A DNA stretch of 64,000 bases. Origin: Sphagnum compactum. Taxonomy: Eukaryota; Bryophyta; Sphagnopsida; Sphagnales. Under the pieces are notes generated by a model. That model was given only the letters and a program-made list of their open reading frames with translations, was not told where the DNA came from and ran no database searches. Numbering within the stretch: the first letter of the stretch is position 1; each line of letters opens with the position of its first letter. Positions 22,243-34,329 of the stretch are shown here, one piece after another. Made by a program: the position numbers and the translations under genes. The stretch spans positions 6,448,001-6,512,000 of the forward strand of contig OZ234500.1 of the NCBI GenBank assembly GCA_965153455.1, given 5' to 3'.

Positions 22243-25200
22243 ATGAGTACGTCCTGGAGTTGCCTCGACTGTTTACGACTAATTTTTGTTAGTTCCTGCT
22301 TGGTTGCATTCTGCTGGGAGCTTCCCAGCGGCGTGGAAGCTGAAGATTCGTTTTGTCAGGCTCTGACACCCTCGCCCACGCTGACCCAATTCGTTGATAA
22401 GCTTCCCATCCCATATCAAATTCCTGTCAATACGACTGAGATCAGCATCGGTGCCTGGAAGATAAAGCAGGTATTCAGTTCTCTCTCTCGGGTCTAAGCT
22501 TTTCAACGTATTGAGCTCTGAAGATTCATCAGTTTGCTAATGGTCCGGGATGCAATAGAATCAGAGCAACAGTCGATATAATTACCATCATTGTCCCAGC
22601 TCGCAGCCTGAGAATTATTAATTTCCAGTAGATTTTCAATAAGCAGCTCTAATTATATCTCTCCATCTCTCTTATAAGTTATATCTGACCTCGCATGTGA
22701 TTCAATGCCCGACTGCTTGTTCAATCTCATCACGTGCACAGTAAATCTCACAAGCGAGGACAAGGAGAGATATTTAGCACTAACTGAAGTAGAGCAAGGA
22801 AAAGAAAGGAACTGAACTGTCAGAGAACAAGAAAAAGTGCAGATCGCAGTAGACCCAGTATTTACCCAAAATGTCTTTTATTGGCTTTGAATTCAAGATC
22901 AGCTGTTCATTGAATCTTGAAGGCAAGACTTTATAGAGACGAAGAAAGTCTGGATCCTATTTGAAAGCAGCGTTCCTTGAAATTATGGCGACTCCAATCA
23001 TTCCTTGAAACTGTCGAGACTTCAATCTGGACGCTTACATTTCGTAGCTATTGTCAATGCGGTACAACGCTAAACGATAGTGAAAGAACTTTGTTATATC
23101 TGGCTCCTTGGATTCTTTATCTGTCCACGTACTTACATTGCTGCCTGCAAATTATATATCCATTGCAGAAGCTGCACAGGGATCTGCCTCCTACAACCCT
23201 GTATGCATATGGCGAGAGTCAGGAAACCGCTACGTTTCCAGGACCTACGTTTGAAGCCACGTTGGATGTAAAAGCAAGGATACATTGGGAGAATCACATC
23301 CCGGACGACGAGCACTTTCTTCCTGTGGATACAAGCATCAATTGGGCACGCCCGAAACACGGTGGAGTCCCGACCGTGGTTCATTTACATGGTGCTGAGA
23401 CTGAGAGCATCTACGATGGCCATCCCGATGCTTGGTGGACTCCAAAGGGAGAACATGGACACACCTACGTGACACAACACTACTCATACCCCAATAGTCA
23501 AAGACCAGCGTTGCTTTGGTACCACGATCACACAGTGGGCATCACTCGCCTGAACGTGTTAGCAGGTCTGGGGGGTCTGTACTTTGTGCGATCGCCTAAG
23601 GACAAACTGACGAAGTTTTTCCCCTACGGAGAGTACGAAATCCCTTTGGTACTCAGGGACTTGCAGTTCTGGGCAAACGGGTCCATCAATTTTCCCAACA
23701 TCGGCGATAACGCAACTATTCATCCCACTTGGTGTCCTGAGTACTTTGGCGACACCATCCTCGTGAACGGGAAAGCGTGGCCTTATCTCGAGGTGTACCC
23801 CCGTGTCTACAGACTCCGCTTGCTTAACGCTGCCAACGCACGCTTCTTCAACTTGTCGCTGAGTGAACCGTCTTTGCGCTTCCACAAAATTGGAACCGAC
23901 GGAGGTTACTTAGAGACCAAACCCCAGATATTAAAATCACTTCTACTTGCTCCGGCAGAGCGGCTGGACCTTCTCATCGACTTCTCGAAGCTGAAACCAG
24001 GAGATGTGGTTTACGTCAACAATTCGGGGCCAGCTCCATTTCCGGACGGCACGGATAGCTTCAGTCCACCACAGACGCGAAGTGTGCTGAAATTCCAAGT
24101 GACCGCCTGGCTCAATTCCAGACAAGCCCGGGGCCCAAGCAATTCTGATCTACGACATGCGTTACAATATGTAGAGTCTGCGAGAACTGTCCAGAAGATC
24201 AACTACACAAACGCATTGCATCGCTATATGAGGCTCCAAGAGTTCGACGACGCAAACGGCAACCCGATCGTCTCGCTTATAGAGAACCGAACGTGGCGAG
24301 ATCCCGTGGTCGACTTCCCTCGTGAAGGCGCCGTGGAGGTTTGGGAATGGATCAATACAACACCGGATGCCCACCCCATTCACGTTCATCTCATCCAGTT
24401 CAAGGTTCTGAACCTGCAGCCCTTCGACGAAAACGGGTAAGGCCGCCTTTCCATAAGTCTAGCACCACGGTCACCTTTCAAAGGTCCAGTTGCTTTTCCT
24501 TCATTGAGTAACGGCACCTTCAGCTTGGAAGGTCCAGTTGCAAGTTCCATTAGCATCGCATTCCCAACCTGAAGTTGCAATTAAGGTTCCTTTCCATTAG
24601 CATTTAAATTCCCATGCAGAAGGTGCACAAAGTCTACTAATTTTACTGCCATATTATTAGGCCCCTATTACCCCCATTGATTTAATTCAATTGTCCGACT
24701 TAAGTGCATGGTTGTTATGCGTTGACAATAGGTGGGTTGAATCGATTTTTCTATATATTAGAGATCTTTTATAATAGTTTTTTAACCCCCTCACTCCTTG
24801 CTGCAAAAGAGTGAGGGCTAGTCCCCCCCCCCCCCTCCCCCCAAATTTTGTCATTTTTCTTGAAAAAAGAATTGGGAAATTTTTGGAATTTTTTTTTTCT
24901 CTACTGTAAATTTTACTTTATTTTTTCTTTTTCTGAAAAATTCTCCAAGCTTTTTACACCACGAAAATGAAAAAGAAAAACCCTGGTGAGGGGGGAGGGG
25001 GAAATTTGAACCAAAATTATTGTGGCTTTGGAATACACTTTCTGTTGGGAATTTCTCCTCTTACTACCTAGCGGGAAGCCCTCCGGTACTGGTCCACCCT
25101 GTACAGTGTTGTTCCAAAAAATGCAATGCCTGCTTGCAAGTTCAGTATGAGATGGTAAGCCAGTTGATGAGAAGAGAAATGTACAAGGTTGTTGTTTCTG

Positions 25201-25543
25201 TATGGTGATTGTGTGTTTAGTGTTCAGTCCATACTGACGCTAGAAGCTTAATGTGCTAATGAACAGGTACCTCAATGGCAGTTGCAACATAAAAGTGGGA
25301 TTTTCAAAGCCTGGGACTTGTTTTACTGGACCGCCAATTCCACCAAAAATATATCACACTGGGTTCAAGGACACAGCGATAGTATGGCCGAGCTTTGTGA
25401 CTCGCTATGGTATTCGTTTTCAAACCTCTGATGGAAGACATTTCCCTTTTGATCCCACGTTGGGCCCAGGCTATGTATTTCATTGTCATATTCTTGACCA
25501 TGAGGATAATGATATGATGCGGCCTTATAAACTTATTCACTAA
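22243..25543 (+). CDS. LPR: LPR1-type multicopper oxidase (ferroxidase), three exons
   Basis: Exons 22243-22470, 23169-24436 and 25267-25543 join in phase through GT-AG introns of 698 and 830 bases and encode 590 residues, close to the 581 of Arabidopsis LPR1. Residues 1 to about 33 form a secretion signal with a hydrophobic core. All four copper motifs are present: HLHG (148-151), WYHDH (193-197), HPIHVH (478-483) and HCHILDHEDNDM (571-582), with Cys572, His577 and Met582 at the type-1 spacing. Glu267 in PEYFGD sits where LPR1 carries an acidic iron ligand. LPR proteins oxidise Fe(II) in the secretory path and apoplast and set root growth under low phosphate. The relation to CotA/bilirubin oxidases is typical of this plant group. 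Exon 3 is less GC-rich than exon 2. The start was chosen for the signal peptide; in-frame ATGs lie upstream. Confidence 0.93.
22471..23168 (+). other. Intron 1 of the LPR-like gene
   Basis: Donor CAG/GTATTC and acceptor TTGCAG/AAG, phase 0. The joined product reads IKQ-KLHRDLPPTT, as expected for the family. The second half of the intron is partly open in the frame of exon 2, but that stretch has no similarity to the family. Confidence 0.85.
24437..25266 (+). other. Intron 2 of the LPR-like gene
   Basis: Donor CGG/GTAAGG and acceptor AACAG/GTAC. It splits a Gly codon (phase 2) and restores DENG-YLNGSC. A 13-C run followed by T and six C lies at 24823-24842. Confidence 0.88.
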
Positions 25544-26819
25544 GTTTGTAGATTTGATTTGAGATTTGGAGAAGGACCCAATAGTCTAAAAGAGGAGTTA
25601 TTCAATTGTCTTCGTGCATGCTGGGCAAATGAGTGAACATTGGACTTTGTTTTGTTATTTTACATAGGGTGCATGATAAATTCATTGTGGATGACGACCA
25701 CCACCATTTATCAAGAATTACATGCATTTTGTTCTAATCATGTAGATAGAAGTGTCTTATGATCTCACTGCAATGAAAGTTGACTAAAGATTCTTTTTGC
25801 ACCAAAATATCATTTTGTAATCTTCAATTCATCTATCTCCATTTTGACATCCAAGTTTCATGTTCATTTGTTCGACTCAGGAGTCAGGTCCATGGCAAAC
25901 ATAACATGTATATGCAAAGACTAAAATAACATCATATGAAGGTCAATGCGCACTAAAGAAATGATTTTTCTTCAAAACGACTTTGTGTGAAGAATACACC
26001 GTTTGTAATATTTGTAACGAATATTTTTAGATTATGATTATAACTTAGTGTCTATTGGCTACACATAGAAGTATTGGATTGATGTCTATTGAATATTGAA
26101 GGGACATGATTGTTCAAAGAGGTTACACCTTCTCATATTGGAGCACATAAATATTTTGGCAAAATTGCAGTAAAGATGACTAATTGTATTTCCATCATGT
26201 TAAGCTTTCACTCATGTTCATTCTTAAAGTACTGATATATCATATTAGAACATGGTTCTTCAAATCCTAAGAATTCATAAAAAGACAGATAAAAATGTTT
26301 CAATTAAAAATAACTAATCTCCAAAGTGTCACAAATTCGATGACACCTACTTTCATCCCTAGAAAAATCGAATGAAGTTAATACTAAAAGTTGAAAAACT
26401 TTCTCAAATAAGGGATGAAACATTGGTCAAACCAAGTACTCCTCCACTAGTAGTAGAGGCACAAGTTGTACATACTTGCAAACCTTCATTGCATATGTGT
26501 TTTGGCCCAAGTAGAGGACAACCCAACATGACATTGCAGACCTTCATTAGATATGTGTTTTGCAAGAGGAAATTCTTATGAAAAGTTTCAATCTGTCATA
26601 TGATATCATAGCTACATTGTTTACAAGAACTAAAATTGAAAGGGCCCAAATTCTTTAAGGAGTACCAAAATATTGTCATGGTGTCCCCCTTTTTGTATTC
26701 CTTTACATAGTCATTTTTAACCATGTACAAAAACACAAAATGGATTTGAGATTGATGGAATCTAGAATTGTAACGGTTTAAAATATGGTATTTATAAAAT
26801 ATTTAACACATTTTGATTC
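25544..26819. other. 3' flank of the LPR-like gene, AT-rich
   Basis: No gene recognised. Part of the right side may be the decayed 5' LTR or gag of the following copia element, but I could not find an LTR boundary. Confidence 0.35.
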
Positions 26820-27040
26820 GTTAATATTGATGAGGATCAAAATATAAGACAAAATGAGTTTCCATTAAAGACTAAGTCTTTTGTGTCCTTAGTGGTACAC
26901 CTTAAAAATTTTGAATCTAAAAGCAAATATAAAATGGCATTAGGCTCCAATTCTCTAAAAGAAAGTGAAAGGAGTAATATTGTACACTACGCATAAAGAA
27001 GAAGAAGTGACAATGGTTCTATTGTAAGAAGTTTGGTCAT

Positions 27041-27388
27041 GTGCAAAAGAATTGTAATAAGATAAATGTTGCTTTTGAATGTGAGAAAAAAAATGTAGCA
27101 AGTACAACAAAGTTGTATGTAGCTACCCTAGTTGCAAAAACAAAAACAAATAATTTATGGTTGATTGACTCAAATGCAACAAAACACATGGCATTTGATC
27201 CCAAATATATTGTCATTTATACAAAATGTTTAGAAAAACAATTTGTGTATTTGGGTGACAATTTGGCCCATGAAATAATGGGAAAGGGGAATGTTTCAAT
27301 TGTCTTCTTGAATGGACAAATATGGGAAGTACCTAATGTACTACATGTCCCCATTCTAAAAACAAAATTTAGTAAAATAGTTTGTTGA
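27041..27388 (+). pseudogene. Copia gag zinc knuckle and aspartic protease fragment
   Basis: The longest intact frame of the element's front part, 115 codons. It holds the second half of the altered zinc knuckle and the protease, with DSN in place of DSG and a VPNVLHVP segment typical of copia proteases. It is part of the larger copia relic. Confidence 0.8.
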
Positions 27389-27525
27389 ATCTTATGGAAA
27401 GCTTAAACCATAAGAGAAGGAACACTTGTGTTGTTTACTTTGAAAATATGGTCAATTGATAGCAACCTTGTGAATCAAGGAGAATGACTTATATAAATTA
27501 AGAATCTCAAATGTGCGTGAAAGCA

Positions 27526-28313
27526 CACTACGGGTGAGCCAATTTTCACCAAAAAAGGTGATGTATAATTAGTATCATAATATGTAATAAGTTTAAATTT
27601 TGATGGCATCATTTGACAATCCTATACATAAACAAAAAGCCCTAGAATGTGCACAACAACATTTTGGAATTCAAATTTCACTTTAAATCAAGATTAATCT
27701 CTATCCAACGGTTAGATGAAGAGGATTGAATAAAATCAATGTACACAACGTATATAATCTGCAGTTTTTCGTTGGCCATAGGGCCTCATGTTTGTGATTC
27801 GTAAAACATTACTAAACAAAAGAAATTTGTAAGAATAATGTAATGCCTAACTATGAAATCTCTTTCTCTTTCATTTGGTATTGGTTTTTTCTTTAAATAC
27901 ATAAGTTATTTTACTTTTGTTGCTCAAAAAAATGAAAAAAATACATTTTTTAATGAATTTCAACCAAAACTTTTAAACTTCTAGATGGCCTTAGATTCAA
28001 TTGATGTATATCAATATCATTGACCACAAAAAATTTCACCGATAAATTCCACCCACAACCCTAATTTTGAAGTATGTATGGAATTTTTCATATTTTGTGA
28101 CAAATATTATTTCGTCACAAATATACTTCATATGTTGAAATTCACCAATGTTTGTTGGAGTTTTTTTTTAATTCATTGTCTAAAGTCTAAATCTATTCCA
28201 ATATACTTCAAACAAACAAAACTAATCCAAGATGTGATGTCTATACCTACACAAAAAAACCAAATGCAGAAATGCATGCAATATTTGTGATTACAATTTT
28301 TGGGGGTGTAGTG
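27526..28313. mobile_element. CACTA-ended insertion between protease and integrase of the copia relic
   Basis: The copia coding similarity stops at 27525 and resumes about 28325. The inserted block starts CACTACGGG and ends with the complement of CACTACACCC. The shared terminus is only CACTAC, and no 3-bp duplication is visible (GCA against TGT). There is no coding content. The boundaries are supported mainly by where the copia homology breaks. Confidence 0.5.
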
Positions 28314-28382
28314 TGTTTTTACCCATGTGCCAAATGAAAGTGAACTAGTTAATGTTACAAGCTCAAATAAAAGTGCTAATTT

Positions 28383-29013
28383 ATGGCATGAAGGGATGGG
28401 CCATATAAGTTGAGGATGCTTACAAATTATGGTTGACAAACACATTCTAATTAGATTATGTAATCTAAATGATACCAAATCTTTCCAGCTTTGCAAATCA
28501 TGTAATGTAAAAAAGGAACGTAGGGAATTATTCCCTCAAGGAGTGACTAGAGCAAGCATATTTTTTGAATTGGTAAATTTAAATATATGTGGTCCAATGC
28601 AATCAACAACCCACATGGGTTTTAAATATTTCATCACCTTCATTAATGAATATTCCAAATATACAATAGTCTACTTATTATGGAACAAGTCATTATTTTT
28701 TTCCACTTTCCAGGAATACAAAATTAATATGGTTGAAAATAAATAGGAAAAAAAATTCAAACAAATTGAAAAGTGATAATGGAAGTGAATATACATTGTC
28801 TACTGCCATCAACAAGTTTTGTCAAGTGAATGGCATCTTAAAATAATTTTTTATACCATAACACCACAACATAATGGTGTTTTGGAATGGAAAAATCAAA
28901 CTTTTGTGGAAGTTGTTTTTATGGTACATGATGCTGAAGTTTTGAAAGTTTTTTGGGGGGAGGCATTGCTAATAATTGTTCACCTTCAAAACAAAAATAT
29001 AGTAAAACAATAG
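28383..29013 (+). pseudogene. Copia integrase fragment
   Basis: Carries the GAG-pre-integrase start LWHEGMGHIS, a CKSC knuckle and the integrase core with SDNGSEY. It ends near a TPQHNGVLEWKN segment. Broken by stops at about 28414 and 28743 and by frame changes. Confidence 0.8.
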
Positions 29014-30068
29014 ATTACTTGTTTCCATATGAATTGTGAATAGGTGTAAACTAGATGTATCCCACTTAAAAGCATTTGGTTGCATTGCCTTTGCTTTAGT
29101 CCTAGTAGAATTTTTTTTAAAGTTAGATTATAAATCTAAATAATGCATCTTTCTAGGATATAATGAGGAAAATAAAGGTTATAGGTTGATGAGGAAATCC
29201 AATAGATCTATTGTCATATTGAAAGATGTCATATTCTAGGAAAAAATAGGATGACAATCGTCATATTTGAAGTAGAGGGAAAAGAGGATTTCATTGAAGA
29301 TAATAAGTTATAGATCGAACCATCTTTCTTTAGACAATTTTTTTTTTAAATCTTTTAATCAATGAAAAGGTGTTCAAACAATAATGCATCAAATATCTTT
29401 TCCAAATCTTGGATATGGAGTAAAGATTTCACCGCCTAAATCATCAAAATTTCTTAGTAGCCTTGTACATTTTGTTAGACAAAATAATGTTGTTGTAAGA
29501 GAAAATAAAAGAAACACCTCATTAAAAAATCTAGTACAAGAATTAAAAACATTTTGCAGAACTTGTTATAAACCTTCAACCAGTCCAATAAAAGAGGTGA
29601 GATAGAGAAGACCACCTTCAAGGTTAATTCAAACAATTGAAATGAGATCTACATTTAAAAGGACAGCTATTAAAGGACTAAATTAGTCCAAAAGAACCAA
29701 CCATTATATAAAAAGCATTATCAAAACCTGAAGCTAGCCATTAGAAGAAAGCAATAAGTGAAGAATTAAAATCATTGGAAAAGAATAATACTTAGAACTT
29801 GACAACATTACCTCCAAATTAAAATGTAATAGGCTGCAAGTGGATATTTAAAATCAAGTTCAATGCAAAATTTGGTATAATTGCAAAATACAAAGCAAGG
29901 TTGGAATTTACAAAAAGGTATACTTAACAAGAAGGCAATGATTATCAAGAGACATTCTCTTTAATTGTGAAACTTACTTCAATTTAAGTGTTATTGACCA
30001 AGTTGTAGTACATCATAGTTTAAACATTCAATAGATGGATGTAAAAAAAACTTTTCAAAATGGCCAAC

Positions 30069-30885
30069 TTGAGGGTACATTCATGGTTGGGGTAACAAAA
30101 GGAATGTCTTGCCCCAAAATCACTCTCAAGAGGCTACTTTGAATGACCATTACATTTACGAAATAATTTATATTTGGTAGATATTTTCATTAGATAATCA
30201 CATACTTCTTGATTAAAATGGTGGTTATTTTTTGTGATTTGGATGATTAAAACATATCTTTAAATGTTCTAAAAGATGGCTAAGGAACCATGTCCTAAAC
30301 TGTGCAGTTTTATCGAAAAGGACTCAACAAAACTAGCAACATTTATTCAAATTGCTGCATATTTTGATCACAAATAGAATAAAATATGTTCTATATGTTG
30401 ACCCAAAATTTTAATATGATAATTCACCAAATTTTGTGGAATTAATGTTACAATCTTGGATTTTTTCATAAAATGGATGCATTGATAAGGATAATCAAAT
30501 TAATTTGGTTAATTACAAATCTACATTTCAAAGGTTTGGAAAGAAATATAAGAGACGTGGGTGTAAGAAAAAGGAAATTATTTGATGTTTTTATTAGGGT
30601 TTTAACACTCCAAAGGAAAGTATGTCATTTTAAAATGTCAAAGTAATCTTGCATTCCTTTTTGGTTTATACTTGAACATGACATTTAAAATTTGTCAAAT
30701 TGATTTGAATCATTCATTATAACATTTATTAATTAAAAGACTAAACATACATATCCCCTTTTCATTGTTTAGCATCTCAAAACATTCATTTTTCTAAGTC
30801 CTTGTTTTAGAATTCAAAACACAAAACAAATGGGTACATAATATGGTTCTTGTTGTGGTACCCCCATCATGAATACACCTTTGAG
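30069..30885. mobile_element. Insertion of ~807 bp in the copia RT, TTGAG duplications
   Basis: The element runs 30074 to 30879/30880. Its left end GGTACATTCATGGTTGGGG and its right end on the minus strand GGTGTATTCATGATGGGGG are near-identical inverted repeats of about 20 bp. TTGAG at 30069-30073 is repeated at 30881-30885. Removing one copy plus the element would put the two halves of the RT back in one reading frame. No transposase is seen. GGT(A/G)(C/T)ATTCATG ends with a 5-bp duplication do not match a superfamily I can name. Confidence 0.75.
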
Positions 30886-31089
30886 GAAGATATCTACATG
30901 GAAATACTTGAGAGACTACCTCATGAACACAATAGTTCAAGGTTGGTTTATACATTAAAAAAAACCTTATATGGTCTAAAACAATCACCCCAACAGTGGT
31001 ACCAACGTTTAGATTCTTTTTGTTATCTTTAATAATTTTCATAATAGTGAAGTAGACTTTAATGTTTACATTAAGTTTGAAGGAAAAAA

Positions 31090-31498
31090 AATGATGGGTG
31101 CAAATGGGACAACACAAGCCACACCCGCCTGCTTTTTGACTTTTTTCACTACTTTTTAAAAAAGATTCTTAGAATTTTTTTTCATACTATTTTATTAAGG
31201 TTTATGTTAAAAATTTTGCAAAAAATGTCATTTTCAAAAAAATTCAAATCCATTTACAAATCCTTTTACTATTTAAAAATAAGCGTTACAATGTTTAATG
31301 AGTGTTTTTGTTAGTTTTTTACACATTGGATTAATTTCAAAGTAATTCACATGTTCTCATGATATACTAAAAATACAACTATATAAACAGATCTTACAAT
31401 TTCAACATCAAATTAAATTATGATTTTAAAACAAGAAAAAACTAAGCAAGTTTTACACTTGCTTTAATACATGTTATTGTGACTACACCCTAATGATG
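31090..31498. mobile_element. Insertion of ~395 bp before the RT YVDD box, AATGATG duplications
   Basis: AATGATG at 31090-31096 recurs at 31492-31498, just before the IDVYVDD codons. The inserted DNA, 31097-31491, begins GGTGCAAATGGGACAACA and ends with the complement of GGGTGTAGTCACAATAACA, a short imperfect inverted repeat. On the minus strand the right edge can be read TAGGG, which would suit a hAT terminus. Non-coding. Confidence 0.65.
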
Positions 31499-31959
31499 AT
31501 TGATGTATATGTGGATGATTCCATACTTTTGAACAATTAATAATGCAAATTTAATGGAAAATATGAAGAAATATCATTCAAAGGAATTTGAAATGATAGT
31601 CTTAAAATCTCTCCACTTTTGTTTGAAAATGGAAATCCTTTATGATAAGGAGCTTAGGATCCTGTCCATTAATTAACAAAGATACATGGAGAAAAAATAT
31701 TACAGAAATATACTATGTGATCCTATAATTCAATAATCACATTAATGGAAGTTTTATTCAAATTGAACAAAGATGATTCACCTCAAATTAAAGAGGAAAA
31801 ACCAAAGATGGTGAACAATCCTTACCAAAATGCAATTGGTAGCTTGATGCATGCTATGGTCAACACACAACCTAACATTGCATATGTTGTCATCTTAGTT
31901 GCCCAATATTTGTCAAACTTTAGAGAAAAACATTAGCTTGCAGTTAAAAGAATAATGAG

Positions 31960-32340
31960 ATACTTGAAAGGAAATATGTACAAGAAGCTAGTGTATAGAA
32001 AACCCAACAAACCTATTCTATTACAAGGCTATTCCGATGGTAATTGGGTAGGAGATGTTGACACAAGGAGATCCATTTCAGGATACTTCTTTCATCTTAT
32101 TAATGTAGTTGTAAGTTGGACAAGTAAGAAATAGACGGCAATAACCTTGTCAAACACTTAATTTTAATATATGGCCTTGTCTTGAACTTCAACATAGGCA
32201 ACATGGCTAAGAAGATTACTTGCAAATTTGGGTCAAAAACAAGGAAACCCTACTCTTATTTTTTCAAATAATCAAAGTGATATTGCTTTTAATGAAAGTC
32301 TTAAGTTTCATACAAGGAGTGAACATATTCATATGAAAAT
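31960..32340 (+). pseudogene. Copia RNase H fragment
   Basis: Shows YSDGNWVGDVDTRRSISGYF, VVSWTSKK, a WLRRLLANLG helix and SDIAFNESLKFHTRSEHI, with stops between. The element is cut off right after this motif, where repeat R1 begins. Confidence 0.8.
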
Positions 32341-32870
32341 ACCATAATTCCTATAATTATCTCATATGCTTTTAAGCATAAATATTAATAAACCAACCAA
32401 CCTATGAATATCCCTAAACATGTGATTGATCAAAAAATCCATGCTAAAGATTAAAATTTTTAATGTGAAATGGACTCCTAAGGATATAATTTATAACAAT
32501 CACGTCATTTTAAATAGGAAAACTTATAATAGGAAAATTTCAATGCACTTCATTAATCAATTCTTCATTTGATGATGCTTTATTTTTTAGTTTTTATTTT
32601 GACACTACTTTGATGTATTTTTTGAATCCACATTTCTCATTTTCTTTGTGTAGTGTTATCATTTCAAAAGTCCATTATGAATCCATAATCTTTTTAAAAT
32701 TCATCCAATTTTTTTATGATGATTCCCATTAAAGTTTATAATAACATGAATAATTAAAATTTTGATAATGTTAATTTAAATATGGCTTTAAATTTTACAT
32801 TTGTATGTAATCTAGAATAATTACAAGTGTGATAGTCCAAACAGTCCCTTATTCATGCTTTCACCCCTAA
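32341..32870 (-). repeat. Dispersed repeat R1, copy 2 (inverted)
   Basis: Reverse complement of 7071-7612 with scattered substitutions and a few indels. It abuts the copia RNase H relic exactly where coding similarity ends, so it may have inserted there with loss of the element's 3' end. Confidence 0.75.
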
Positions 32871-33522
32871 GCAAGGCACCAATTCAATGCCTTGTGTTAA
32901 TTTTCAAGCACTGAAGTGGCACCATAATGGCTTGCTATGTAGTTTTTTTTATTGGCAAAATTTCATCGAAAGGCACTTATATTCCTTCAAAAAACATTGT
33001 TGGTATGCCCATCTATCTAGATTGAGTCCAATTCAACCTCATATGCTACAATTTGGATTTGGAAAGTACCCAAAATGAAAGCATTCAAAAGAGTTCTTAG
33101 TTTTTAAAAAAATCCCTTTTATAGATTTAACTAAAAACCACAACTTGGTTAAAGAGGGAAAGAGAGCCATTATCATAATGGATAAGAAAATAATGGTCTT
33201 AAGTTTGTCCAAACTAGGTTTCGATTCATTTAGATGTTGCTTCATTTTCTCACGAATGGCAAAACATGAGTAGTAGCACTACAACCCACTCTCTTAAAGC
33301 CCTTTTGTTTGCCCATAACTATGTGCATGAGGGATTTCAATTTGCAACTAATCATACATTTGCTATTAGTATCTTATTGGTATTTTTTAAACACCTAATT
33401 AATAATCATCAAGTGCAAGCTTATTGTTTTATGTGTAAACATAAGCCTCTTCTGATGGCCACTTGGCATCTCCATGTATTTTACAACTTGCATTAATGAC
33501 AAACATGTTTTCCATGTCCATG
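32871..33522. other. AT-rich, nothing recognised
   Basis: No domains, terminal repeats or RNA genes seen. Confidence 0.4.
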
Positions 33523-33979
33523 CACTACACCAAAATGCATCCTAGTTCACTTTGGGTTTCAGTAGATTTTAAATGAATTTGGACATTTTTACCATGGTGA
33601 AACTAGTCAACCCCCTAGTGAACGGGGACCAATCGTTACAAACAGTGAATTGGTCGATTAGTACCTAGTAAACAAGGTTATTTTCAAATGAAATACAAAT
33701 TTATCAAGTCATTTCACTTGTTAGTTAATTAATTAAATAGCACAGAAATCAATTAAATTTAAATTATTTAATATTTAATGTATTATTTAATATTATTGAT
33801 AATTTCATAATTTTTAACCTATGAATTATTAACACATGTCACTGCCTATGTTAGGTTAAAAACCTAGCCTAGGTACATAAGCCATGTAATCAACCTATGT
33901 AGGCACTTATTCTAGGGAATTACATAGAAGAATTTTCAATCAATTTATCATTGTTAACCACAAACACACCATTCGTGAA

Positions 33980-34031
33980 GTTTGATCCCTTGACCTTTAA
34001 AGTGGAAGCAAACACCCCTACCATCAAGCCA
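33980..34031 (-). other. tRNA-like Pol III promoter (A and B boxes)
   Basis: On the minus strand TGGCTTGATGG (A-box pattern, 10 of 11) is followed at tRNA spacing by GGGATCAAAC (B-box pattern GWTCRANNC). The arms do not form a sound cloverleaf. Confidence 0.5.
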
Positions 34032-34329
34032 CCACATTTGTTATGATAATGTGTTACATTGCATTCTATTTTTATCAAATATTTCATTTTAAACATTACA
34101 AAAACATAAACTTTGAAAATTCATATTTATTGAGATTTTGTCCAAATGAAATATTATTAAAGTTTAATTTAAAAGTTTTTTCAATAATGTACATAATTAC
34201 ATTTATTTCCTTTTGAAAATGTAAAATCATTTGAACAATTTTTTTTTGAATATCACTATTTAATAACATTTCAATGATCATTCTTTTGGGAAAAAAAATG
34301 TTTAATAACTGTATAAGATATTTACTAAT

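Larger units (their letters stand above)
26820..32340 (+). mobile_element. Decayed Ty1/copia retrotransposon, interrupted by three insertions
   Basis: The domains follow the copia order. The gag end is at about 26830-27060; its zinc knuckle reads WFYCKKFGHVQKNC with Trp in place of the first Cys. Protease is at about 27150-27388, with the active-site DSG changed to DSN (WLIDSNATKHM). The integrase zinc region is at 28383-28520 (LWHEGMGHIS then CKSC). The integrase core is at 28560-29010 (NICGPMQ; SDNGSEY; TPQHNGVLEWKN). Reverse transcriptase is in pieces at 29790-30073 and 30881-31090 (LKKTLYGLKQSPQQWY), with the YVDD box at about 31510. RNase H is at 31960-32335 (SDGNWVGDVDTRRSISGYF). Many stops and frame changes make it inactive. 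No LTR pair was found. The three nested insertions are listed separately. Confidence 0.88.

Noticed and set aside
22977-23168. N-terminal extension of LPR exon 2 into the preceding open stretch
   Set aside because: The stretch has no similarity to the family, while a good acceptor at 23168 joins exon 1 in phase.
26820-32870. Repeat R1 as the 3' LTR of the copia element
   Set aside because: No matching 5' copy in direct orientation, no TG...CA ends, and the other R1 copy has no copia sequence beside it.
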